Source: Sarcocystis neurona
Lineage: Eukaryota > Apicomplexa > Conoidasida > Eucoccidiorida > Sarcocystidae
Direction: 5' to 3'
DNA: 64,000 nt
Assembly (NCBI GenBank): GCA_000727475.1
Contig: KL647298.1
Coordinates: 1,304,007 to 1,368,006, forward strand
The notes under the pieces: generated by a model
Database searches by the model: none
The model's input: only the letters and a program-made list of their open reading frames with translations
What the model was told of the DNA's origin: nothing
Part shown: positions 1 through 11,100 of the stretch, piece after piece
How the letters are laid out: each line of letters begins with the position of its first letter
Numbering within the stretch: the stretch's first letter is position 1
Position numbers and translations under genes: made by a program

Positions 1-2532
1 GTGCACTCTGATACAGCGCTCCCCGGCAGCAGCGCTCCCCAGTCGACGCCGCATCTCGCTTGCAGCTGGATCACGCCCCGAAGAAGCGCTGCCCCATCAC
101 TCATCGTGCACCCGTCCTCCCCTCCCAATCCACATGTCACCGTCAGCTGTACATTTAGTTCTCCTCCTGCAGCAATAACGTTTACATACACAGTGTGTAC
201 GTGTATACACATATCCATATATGTATACATGTACGTATATACACATATCCATATATGTATACATGCATATACATGTGAATTCATTTAAACACGTACGTAC
301 ATACATACGTACACACATGTACACATATATCGGTCTGAGTGAATATGGATACATATCTATATACACACTTGTGTGCACATTTATACATATACGTCTATAC
401 AAATGTGTAAATACACATCTATTTACGCATAGGCATCTTCATCTGCGTACGCGTATATAAACACACGTGCACAGTGAAGAAAAGCAAAGAACAAAAAGAT
501 GCCTGTCGCAGACCTGTCGTGCCACACAGAGTATCCGAGTCCGGTTTGGTACATACTTATATGAAGTATATACTCGAAGGACACCTATATTTACATATCC
601 ACACGTCCAGATAATATACTCGTATATTAACGTATACAAAGATTCGTCTAAAGCACGTGCTTAGAAGGACAGACACCCAGATATGTGTATACACATATAT
701 GTGTATATACTCGTGTGTATATATATACACACGTGTATATGTATATAGACATATATATACTCAATATAGGTGCGCACACACGTGAAGAGGGCTCTGGGCC
801 TTCGCTGACAAGCGACGCGACGCGCAGGCACTCTTTCGCACTAACACGCAGGAATATATCTTTCAAAACATGTATCTCTGATAGATAAGTGCGCGGATCT
901 CTATTTCCCTCCGTGTATATTAGACGGTCTCCCATACAGATACATATGTTGAATATTTCTGTATCCCGCTATGAGTATTACATTGCTTTTGATATAGACA
1001 CATACATACGCAGATGTACACATAGCTTTATACGCTTGTATTAGACGACCGCCACTGGACAGGAGGAGACGAGCTCGGTTGACTTCTCTTACTGTCGTCA
1101 ACTTGCCACGCGGCGCCGAGACCTGCAGCAGTGCTGCCCAGATGCACGTCGCCATCGCAGCCGAAGTGCGGGTGTTTGAAGAGCAAGCCTTCCTCTCCCG
1201 TTGTCTTGAACAACAATACCAAAGTGCTGTTTTGTCCTTGCAATTTTACACGGATTTGCTTCTTATCTGCAGCTGCAAAGAAAAGTCGAAAAACAAGCCG
1301 CAGCAGCAGCAGCACAACAGCAGCAAGGCAGCAGCGCATTTATAGGGCCTACAACAGATACTAACCGCGTAGCGACACAGAGCGAGAGAGACGGACTAAA
1401 GAAGAACAACGTGCCAGCGGAACGAGCACAGCGCTCTCTCATATCTCTATGGCACCTTCGTCTACAGAACTAGGGAGTGATGACCCATATAGGTGTAAGA
1501 CCACATATACACAAAAGCGTCGCCTCGATAGACAGAGGATATGAGGACACATTGACAGATTTCCACTTTGCTGAAACAGGAGCAATGCCTGTCTCCCACG
1601 ACACGGCTAGACTACATTGCAGATGGTAGGAAAGTCCTCTGGACCTGCCTGTCTCCATGAAAGCCGAGTGTACACACACACACACACACACGCCACTACC
1701 TGCGGCGAGGAGAATTTGTAGGTGCAGGTATACGCGCCTGCAGGTGCGTGTAGGCGCGTGCCTGTTTCCCTGGTGAACGAGGGAACTGACTCTTCGTATA
1801 ACTATCCCGTACATCCCTTCCTCTCTTCGATTGCCGTCTCTCTACACCTGCTTGAGCAAACATTTTCCTCTGTAGAGAAAGCTACGTCTGCGGACTGATA
1901 TCTGTCTGCACGCCTCTCTGTACGCTTCTTTATAACACACCTTCACACACACGTTGTTGTCTACGCCTACGAGCAGGGTCAAAACTAGACCTTTGTCTAC
2001 ATGTGCCCTGCAACATTCGTATATGTATCCATCTCGTCGCAAGCACGTGTACGTAGATACGCGCAGGAGGAGGAAGACCAGAAGAAGACGGAGGAAAAAA
2101 TATGTGTGCCTCATGTTTGTGCGCGCGCACACGCTTGTGTCCACGTCTACTGAAGACTACGTACATACTCTCCACAAGTCCACCCAGCACGACAGATGAC
2201 GCGTCGACCTTTCTACTCACGTGAAGAATATCCTTTCTTTGTAAAGATCACGCACACCTACGTGTGCTGACACAAAATATATCTACCCTCCCGTTTCCAT
2301 ACACGTGTGTACCTGCGTGGTTACTAGACAGCGACGGAGGTTTGCACAGAGAAACGGATACGCACAAGAGGAGTACAGACACGTCAACAGGAAGGGCTTG
2401 CATCATCTGTAGAGAGAAGGACTCACATGGGAAGCAAGTTGCTGAAACCGTACTGCGCGTCGCGTCAGCGCCACCGCTTTTCACGAGCTCGACCGGCTGC
2501 CCGATAATAACTTTCTCCCACGTCTTTTGATC
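1..2532 (-). CDS. Four phase-compatible exons of an unrecognised protein, truncated at the left edge
   Basis: Exons read on the minus strand: 2532-2427, 1266-1093, 877-782 and 166-1 (continues off the window). Each has an AG acceptor and GT donor (GTGAGT at 2426, GTAAGA at 1092), and the phases fit at all three junctions (1/1, 1/1, 1/1). The translation is mixed and protein-like, for example WEKVIIGQPVELVKSGG, STLVLLFKTTGEEG, HVLKDIFLRVSAKECLRV and LNVQLTVTCGLGGEDGCTM, suggesting a beta-rich domain. I do not recognise the family. Two readings are possible. The series may continue PSD, since the exon 2532 acceptor is phase 0 and fits a phase-0 donor near 3145. Or a separate gene may start at the ATG at 1339, whose first 24 residues (MRCCLAAVVLLLLRLVFRLF onward) look like a signal peptide but also read as a perfect polypyrimidine acceptor tract. 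Exonic nature is fairly secure; gene membership is not. Confidence 0.5.
167..781. repeat. Intronic AT/GT-rich microsatellite stretch
   Basis: Low-complexity TATACATA, ACGTATAC and TGTATATAC runs dominate. Open frames here translate as Tyr/Ile/His/Cys-rich strings that reflect the repeat and not a protein. A short possible minus-strand exon ends at a GT near 525 (frame reading VPNRTRILCVARQ), but it is not needed for the phase chain of the flanking exons. Confidence 0.6.
1671..1691. repeat. (AC)n dinucleotide microsatellite
   Basis: About ten uninterrupted AC units. It lies in a 1.1-kb stretch (1340-2426) between two minus-strand exons, in which I see no other coding support. Confidence 0.85.
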
Positions 2533-3144
2533 CTGCGACGGCCTCAACACACATTTCAAACTCGTCCTCCCATGTGCTTAGTAGCAGACGTATAATCCAC
2601 AGGAAAACGCAGTTGTATAGACGCAGTTTTACTTCACTTATAAAACGTGCATATATGTGTATATATATATATATATGTATATGTGCGCATATACAGATGT
2701 GCGTATGTATGTAAGTATAGAGTATACGTGTGTAGTCTCCATAGGTAGGTAGATGTATACGCGTCTATTACGCAGCCGTATTCCTCCTCGCGACTCTTTG
2801 AATGAATTCATTTTATACGGTGGCCGCAGCAACAGGGGACGGAAGAGCACGTGGTGCGCCGCAGCATTCCGCAAGCCAGCACAGCGCACCGATTATTACT
2901 CGGTGGAGTATCTACGCGGATATATATTCTGTTTATATGCCGGTACTTCTCTGTTTCTCTTTCTACAGGACTAGCGCCTCATTGAATACACATATGCATA
3001 TACATATATATACATACGAATGCCTGTCGCGCCTTCCTCTATGAGGTGCCTTCAGAAGTGTGCACAATTATATACATATATATATATGTGTATAAGCAGC
3101 TCCTGTACTCCTATGCGTTTCTCCTCCATCCACTACTCCTCTTC

Positions 3145-3240
3145 ACAGGTGTGTTGTTGAGGTCATAATTAATGAAGTCGTGCACGACTGCTGCTTCTAG
3201 CTCGCTGGAGACATTGTCGATTGAGGTGAGCCCCTGTGCA
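3145..3240 (-). other. Alternative frame at the PSD 3' end: possible one-base frameshift
   Basis: In the frame shifted against the PSD exon, the minus strand reads GLTSIDNVSSELEAAVVHDF and then INYDLNNTP, followed by a possible donor (ACACCT|GTGAAG) in phase 0. The switch point coincides with a CCCC run at 3231-3234. Removing one base there would join the PSD frame to this one. A biological frameshift, a sequencing indel and chance are all possible. An intron is unlikely because the gap available is under 30 bases. Confidence 0.4.
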
Positions 3241-3597
3241 GCCGCAGGAACCGAAGCTTGCCTCGACAAAGTGGTGGAAGATTTGTTGGCCCAAGGCGTT
3301 GGCATTTAGGAGACCCCTCTCAAGAGATCGAATGGTCTCGTTGACTGCCGTGCTCGGAGAGGAACGCCAGGACTCTGGCAGCTGCTTGTTTTTAGCAAGA
3401 GCGTTTCCTGCGGCTTCCCCGTTCTCCCGCAGCCACGACAAATATTCTATAGGAGAGCTGTACGCCGAATAGTAAGCCGAACACCTCCCCAGCTGACGGC
3501 GTATCCCAGAGGCGAGCTTGCCTTCGGTCTGCCCCACGCGGACGGCGCCGCACGACCCCACGGACGAGAGGTCAAAACCGGGAGGGCTTTCAAAGAT
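3169..3597 (-). CDS. PSD: PSD last exon: end of catalytic core plus unusual C-terminal tail
   Basis: The acceptor CTGCCTAG precedes IFESPPGFDL, which continues VVL of the previous exon in phase 0, as in VVL(I/L)FE of the family. VRVGQTEGKL matches the usual family terminus, yet the frame stays open for about another 110 residues (for example SPIEYLSWLRENGEAAGNAL), with a stop at 3169. The final 25 residues are Arg/Cys-rich and read poorly, whereas from about 3240 another frame on the same strand reads much better (see 3145-3240). The tail may therefore be wrongly terminated here. Confidence 0.75.
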   Translation of the reverse strand: MFESPPGFDLSSVGSCGAVRVGQTEGKLASGIRRQLGRCSAYYSAYSSPIEYLSWLRENGEAAGNALAKNKQLPESWRSSPSTAVNETIRSLERGLLNANALGQQIFHHFVEASFGSCGCTGAHLNRQCLQRARSSSRARLH

Positions 3598-5117
3598 CTA
3601 GGCAGGCGCAGCGAAGCAACAGAAAGCAGGAGGAAAGACGAGGATAAAAAGACGGGGAGACAGCGGCGGGCACGGACAGCCACAGGCGCGAAGAGGGAAC
3701 GACACAGTGAAGAGGAGGTAGTTCACACGCACACATACACACACACATACGTTTGACATCTCTATCTCGGATATGCGGAGTGGTTCTCCACATCTGTGTG
3801 TGGAATGCGGCAATCTAGATCGAAAGCAACAAAGGTAGGCGGCAACGTGGGTAAAACAAAATAATATATAAACAGAAGCCCTCTCATCTATATATATATG
3901 TAGCGAACATATATATATATATATAATACACAACATTGTGACAGCCCATATGTGCACGTGCATCTCACAGACGCACACGCGAGAGGCGTTGCCGGGGTGC
4001 TGGTGAGTGCGACAGCATTTGTGAAGCCGTTGCACGGTGGTGGGGGTCAGCTGCTGTTTTGACTCCATAGTTTCCGGCTGTCCCTCGCTTCCGGTCCTCA
4101 TCCTCTCTGTTTCTCTGTATTGTCACGCCAGACGTGGATATATATATGCCTAGACTCTATCCACGCATACAGGTGCCGTCCCGAGTCCTGCGCTGTCTCA
4201 CCAGAACGACGGTGCTACCGAGTCTGAAGCTTCCGAGTTCCTGGCCGGCGCACATCGGGACGTTGATGTCTTCGCGGAAAACTTCGGAAATTCTGCTGCA
4301 CTCCTGCAAGGTGTTATGGGGCTTCGCGGGGTTTTCCTCCCACGCAAGACTTATCCCCCCTACGAATGTGGCGGCCACGAGAGTCAGAGAAAAGAACAGC
4401 TGATTCCCCGTCCCCGTCGGGTCCCACGTGCCTACCAGCGACGTTCTCTCAATTTCATGCAAGATGCTTGTTTGGGAGAGATTCTTCCTGTTCACCTGTA
4501 GCAGGCAGTCGAACGCGACCCGCAAGAGGCAAAGGCGGAGACGTGAGAGGAAAGACCCTCATCCACAAGCGCAGAGAAAACGCAGGTGGGACGCAGAAGA
4601 CGACGACGAGGAAGACGACGACACGGAGGAGGAGGAGGAGTAGAAAAGGGGAAGAACGGAAAAAAGAGAAAAAGAGAAAGGCCGGCAGGTAACGTCGTTG
4701 CGACAAAGGAGGAAGGTGTGGTAGTACGCGTGCTGAGAGCGGGTGGGACACGTCGTGTTCGAGAAGACCAAGAGGAACTACATGCCCGGAACAGAAGGTA
4801 GAGAGGAGACACGACGGAAAGGACTATGAGGAGGGGAGAGAGGAGAAACGAGAGAAGAAACGTGTAAAGCAGACGCAGAGGAAGAAAACGGTTGTGGACG
4901 TGGCAGAGGGTGGAGGACAAGAAAGTGAATCCTAAGAAGAGACACGTGGAAAAGAACAGACGGAACAAGAGTGAGCAACAAACACAGCCCGCAAGGAGGC
5001 AGGACAACAGTAGGAGCAAATGTGTGGTACAGGTTACTACATATATATATATATATATATATATTTGCGCCTACACACGGCCAACAGTAGGAGCAAATGT
5101 GCGCTACAGGGAACTAC

Positions 5118-5154
<37 letters not shown>

Positions 5155-8100
5155 CGCCTACACACGGCCAACGGGAGGGAGGAAAAGGGAGAGGAAGGAG
5201 GGGCTAGTCGACGTTAAGGGAGACGGAAGAAGAGACAGAGACGAGATGGGCGCCGAAGGACAGCGGAAGCGGGGAGCGTCGCGACAGACGAGTGGACCCT
5301 GGACGCCAGCAGCTCCTCCCCGGTGTCGTCAGAAAAGGAGAGGAAAACGAGGAAGAGGAGGACGAGGAGTAGGTGACGAAGAAGAGAAACTTCACCCCAG
5401 TGGCACGAAGAACCGAAAAAGAGCGTTTTTTTTATCAAAGAAACGCGACAGCAACTTACAGATGGCGTGCAGCCAGGAATATAAATCTTCTTCTCAATAA
5501 TCCAGTCGGCGGGGGAATGAACGCGGTGGTAATCTTGGGGAGACAGATAGTGTATCAGGACGTTCAGGCGATTTTCTGTCGCGCTAAGGCGCATGCCACC
5601 CGTCTCGTCGCCTCCCCATATGAACGCCATCAGGTTGAAAGCCGTTCCCTTTATCTGCGGAAAAAGAAAAGCGGGAAGCACACAAGAACCACCAGTAATT
5701 CACCCCTCCCACGTCAGGACGTAAGTCGCTTTCTCTTAGTGTTGCGAAGCGGCGCTTGCACACAAGCAACCTTCCCATCCGTTCTCTGTCTACGTATACA
5801 GAGAGTGAGACACCTATGTGTGTATCGCAGTGAACTTCACCTACATGTGTATGTCTGTGTGAAGTCACTTCTACGTAGACCCACATGTATAAATAAAGCA
5901 GGATCTACGTCCATAGACAGAGGGACAGACGGACAGATACAAACAGAGAGAAAACGAGAAAGAGAGCACAGCGCACACTTAAATATTTATAAGTAAACGC
6001 AGAACTGCGTCTCTCTCTTCATCTACGTGTCCACGTCTATGTTTGTCTCTGTGTCCTTTGATGCCTGGCGACACACAGAGATACAAACAGAAGGAAACTG
6101 GGAGAGCAAAGACAGGTAGACGCTCTTATGTACTGTCTCCACCTCAGCGTGCTGAACGTGTACACACGCACCCAAGGACTAATAAACATAAATATATATG
6201 GACAGAATATATATGGACATTTTCACACGCGCGTGGAATGTAGGATCTGCCTGCTTGGCTGGTTGCTTGCATCCGCGCTAGTCTCTTTCCGAAGCTGAGA
6301 TACACACACAGCCCGTAAATGACGCGTGTCGTTTCTAAGGCCCCCAGGGCTCTGCTATATATGCGGGCCTCAACTTCTGCTGGGCGTCTGTCAGTAAAGA
6401 TAGTTACACAGGGACGATTCTGCCGTTGACTACGCATGGACCACCGGAAGGGGCAGCGGGGCAACTACAGAACACTTGGGGAGAGGGAGGTGGAGGAGGA
6501 CAGCAGAGAAAAAAAGTAGGGGAAAAGGGTCTTCCATACGCAAAGGCCGTTCACAGGCGGAACACAGAGATAGAAAAGCCCACGGACATAGCTGTTTATT
6601 TACACAAACGTCCAGGGCAGTTTGGGCGGAAGATGGTAGCAGCAGGGCAACAGGCAACGCATCACGACGATTTTACACTTACAATTCGTTTACCCAGAGA
6701 CTAGAGCGCGCCTACATATACACATAGATAGATATACATATGTCCACTGCAAGTGTGAATTTACTAAGTTCTGAGAGCCTACTGTTAAAATATATATATA
6801 TATATATATATAAACGTGTCGTATACCTGCTGTACGTATGTGGCTCTTCTATGTGCAGCTTTAAAGCGTCCACGACCCTTGCGTGTACAACAAGTCTACG
6901 CGTACGTCTGTTCCTGCATAGAACTCTATTTGAAGAGAAAGAAATAGACGGACAATATCATCTAGACGTTACTGTAGCGGTGCAGCAGCCGTGCATCTAT
7001 ACGTGCAGGTTGAATGTTGTCTAGGTATTTATATCTACTCACTTGCGGGATGATTATATTTTGGATATCCCCCTCATCGTCCGGCTCGAGCTGGTACATT
7101 CGTTGGATAACAGAATCAGCCGGAGCCACCAGCACGTCTCTCGGATCGATCGGACGAAGAACGGGGGTGTTAATGGGGCGCGTGAACACTCCTTGCGCAG
7201 TTTTCATTTTTACGGCGGAGTGTTGCGGATCCTTGTCCCACATGCTCAGCATTTCTTCCTTGTCTGTTCACACACACACACACAGGGATCCCCAGCAGCA
7301 GAAGCAGCAACAGCAAACACACAGTCCCACTACCAGCAGCAGCACGCGCAGCAGTAGCCATTGCAGCAGCCGCAGAGAAAGCAACAGCGCAGAGCCCAGC
7401 CGCAGCTGAAGGCACCGGCGCAGCAGCAGCAGACACGTTCGGCAGGGCTTCTGTACGGCACCATGGGAAAGTAGAGGGTAGCAGACACAAGCTCAGTATC
7501 GGCAAACTAGAGACGGAAGCAGCCGGTGAAATTAATAATTGGTCAGAGAGATGACATGGCAAGCAGAGCTCGAAAATATGTAGACCGACTTAGAACATAT
7601 AAAGGGCCTATTTGCCGGTTTGAAAACATTCAAACGTTTTTCTGACCGTCGGACGGCCAGAATGTTTGAACCCCCGTATACCTTTTCCAAAATATCCTTA
7701 TTCGTACACACATTAAACACAGATGTGTATATATATATATATGTATCTGAATCTGTGTACGTGTGAGAGTATATGTGTTTATTCTAGACAGCTGTGTAGT
7801 ACAGCGACGAATATATGTCGTATATAGTTTACCATCTCCGGTGTTCATCGCACTACTGCACCTCAAGTTGTTCTTCTGAAATGCACTCAGTTCTCTTGAG
7901 AAAACAGAACATGCGAACAAGAAAATTTACCTACCTGCAAATAGATGCACCTGTACACGCGTAAGTCGCGCTCCAACGGCAACTAGACAAGTGTCGACTA
8001 TTACCAGCGCGTGCAACGCAGAACAGACCTGGTAGAAGCAGTGCAGCGACTTGTACGCAAGAAGACTTGTGCGGCTGCATCAACAGAAAGGCGCACACGC

Positions 8101-11100
8101 TAGCAGAGACGTGTGTACGTCGGTGTCTTCCCTATGTATACGGCGGGATATCACATGTATACCGCGGGACACCAAAAGGAAGCAGGAGGTAGAAGTAACA
8201 TGTCAAGTGGGCAGAGGAAGATCGTTAAAAGAGTACCACTTGATTCACAGGGGTTCTTCATCTTGCAATGTTCTACAAACATGCTCACGCTCGCACGAGT
8301 GTATACACGCGTGGCGGCTCTGCGTGGGTGGATAAAGAGGAAAGGATGGAAAAGACGTGGGAGGAACAGGGAAAAAAGAGAGCGAGCGAAGGACAGGAAT
8401 AACAGGGCACAGGGTGAACTTACTAATGTTGTACAGCATGACCATCTGGTTGACAAGAAGACGCGTTAAAGACGACTGAGCAATAAGCCTGGTGACGCTG
8501 CTGACTAAGCGACTGTTCGCTGCCAGCATTTGCCGAAATGTTTGTGTCGCTGCAGGAGCAAAGGTCGGGGACGACACAGCGGAGAAAGAAAGCAGAACGC
8601 AAGCAGGCGAAAACAAGCTGAGTAACAAAGGGTACCAAAAGCCTCTACGTGCGCCGCGCGCGTACGTCGAGGCATGCGTGTTTGCTCTTTGTTCCCTTCA
8701 GTCTCTGCAAAGGAGCTGACACCACCGTAGGAAACTGCACGTTTCTGTGTGCATTTGTGTATGTAGACATACACCCATACGCGTAGCTGTAGACCAAGGT
8801 GTGGCAGTGTGTGTTGTCTTTGCAGAGACGGTGTCATTTTCTCTATCCACACGCATGCACATATTGATTTTTACACACGTCATACACGGATGTGCACGGA
8901 CGCGTGTATTTACTTGGCCCGGAGTCGTATGTGTGGCTCGTCGAGCGCATACCTTTAAACGCTTATATCTGGATCTAGCGGTACCGTTGCGGAGACATGG
9001 AAAAACTACACGTGGAAGGAATGGTACCTTTTTTGCGCCGTGCCGTGTGTCTCACGCAGTAAATTTGTGTGTACACGACTACGATCGCACAACTGCGAAG
9101 GAGGAAGAGCAGCGGGCGCAGACAGATGCAAACACCAGAATCGTTTGTACCTGCAGCGCACCTGGAAGTACAGGTGCGCCAGGCCTCTGGATAGAGCGTC
9201 CCGCGTGGACAGACACAGACATACACATACACAGATGCACGCATGCAACTGTAGGAGGGAAACGGCTGCCTTCATGCCTAGACATACATATAAGTACACC
9301 AGTGCCCACTTTCCTGTACAGATCTGCTTTTTACTGGACAGGGGAAGAATTCACTAGGTACTGTGAGGGCCACACTTTCGTAACGCACATATCTAGGAAC
9401 ACACATATACATATATATACGTGTGCAAGTGTATACGTGCTTGTGCTCCTACACATGTATACACGTGCATGGCAGGGCAATTGCAGAAGGCGGGCGGAGC
9501 GCAGAAATGCAATTTGAAGGAGGATGGACGACAAATTCATTATGTGCGGTAAAAGGTGCGCAAGAAAGCAAAAGGCCTGCACGCAGAAGGGACTGCACGC
9601 TGAACGCATAGAAATCGAAAGGGTATGAAACGACGTCCACGTTCGCCTGTGGATGTGAGTGAGGAAAACGAAGCGCGCACACAGACAACCCTAGCCAGAG
9701 ACGTATACGCAGACAGTAACAGAGGTGGCCAAGAAGAGCTCCTGCAGCAGGGCTGTGGAGGCGTCCAGGAAAGACGTAACTTACGACGGCTCTCTTCAGT
9801 CGCCGCCGGCTGCACAGAAACAGCACAGCAACAAGGAAATCGGAACAAATCAGCTTTACACCCGGGTTAACTTTCTTGCCGCCTGCCTTAGCAAGAACAG
9901 CTCGCGTGCAGTCTCACTCCCGCATGTGCTTTACGACGAAGAGAGCAACGGCAGGTCACACAGATAAAGTGAATCGAATCAACTGCTTGTCTCGTCCTGT
10001 ACATATATGTGTATGGATGTACCATACGCACATGTAATGTACTTAAATATAAGGTACGGATATTACCTATATATGCTGGGTTGAGACGCATGTGTACCGC
10101 CTGGTGTTTCCACGTCTCGGCAGGACGTGCAGCAGCACGTGGCTGCGCTATCTCTGTACTAACCGCTGCGGATGCAAACGGCGCACGAACGAAAAGACGA
10201 ATATAGTATTGCGAGCCCGCTGTCCTGCTGGGTCTGTACAGGGGTCTGGATCTAACACGCACGTACTACTTTCAAGCTCGTCACATACAAATCCTGTACT
10301 ACGCGTGAGCTTGTGCATATCAAAGTATACATATATATATACACACGTATATACAGACAGACAGAAGTATATATATATCTATATAAATATATGTAAAGTG
10401 AGGTAGAATATATGCATACGTGTGTATGAATGAATGTATATATGTGCGTGTGTATACGAAGATACGTATATACACAGAAATATTTATATATATATACAGG
10501 GAAATGAAAATACACACAGCGAAAAAAGAACATATATATGATATGTATGTGTGTATAAGAAAACATGTGTATATATACAGGAAAATGTGTATACATATGT
10601 ATACATGCAAGGAAGAAAGTACACACATGAAAATATGCACGCATGTGAGAAAAAAAATATATGCACATAAATTCGTATACATGTAAAAATATATATATGT
10701 AGGATAAGAGTTTTATGCATTGGAAAATACGTGTGTATACAGGGGAAATGTATACGTATATACAGGAGCATTATATACATATATATGTATATCTATATAT
10801 ATGCATACACACAGAAAAAAACTATACATACACAAACATATGTACAAATACATATTCTGCCTCAATTTACATATATATATATATACACACTCTCAAACCC
10901 TTTACAGGTGAACCCCGTACACGTACACGTAGACACGTACGAAGACTTTTATGTGTGTGTGAGTCTCGTGCGCGGCGGTTGCATCCAGAAGCGGCGCCCA
11001 GGTGACCTGCTACCGCATGCGGTAGCACCCGCGATGGTCACACTTTCGTTTTTTTCCTTTTTCACACGTGACTACTCCTGCTGACATGATTGCACGTGCG

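Noticed and set aside
1079..1345. Plus-strand frame reading VAIAAEVRVFEEQAFLSRCL
   Set aside because: It is antisense to the minus-strand exon 1266-1093, which has consistent splice sites and phase with its neighbours.
4492..5019. Minus-strand Leu/Ser/Phe-rich frame of 175 codons
   Set aside because: It lies in a PSD intron between firmly placed exons and results from a pyrimidine-rich strand.
10893..10900. Telomere-like AAACCCT
   Set aside because: Only a single occurrence; no tandem array in the window.
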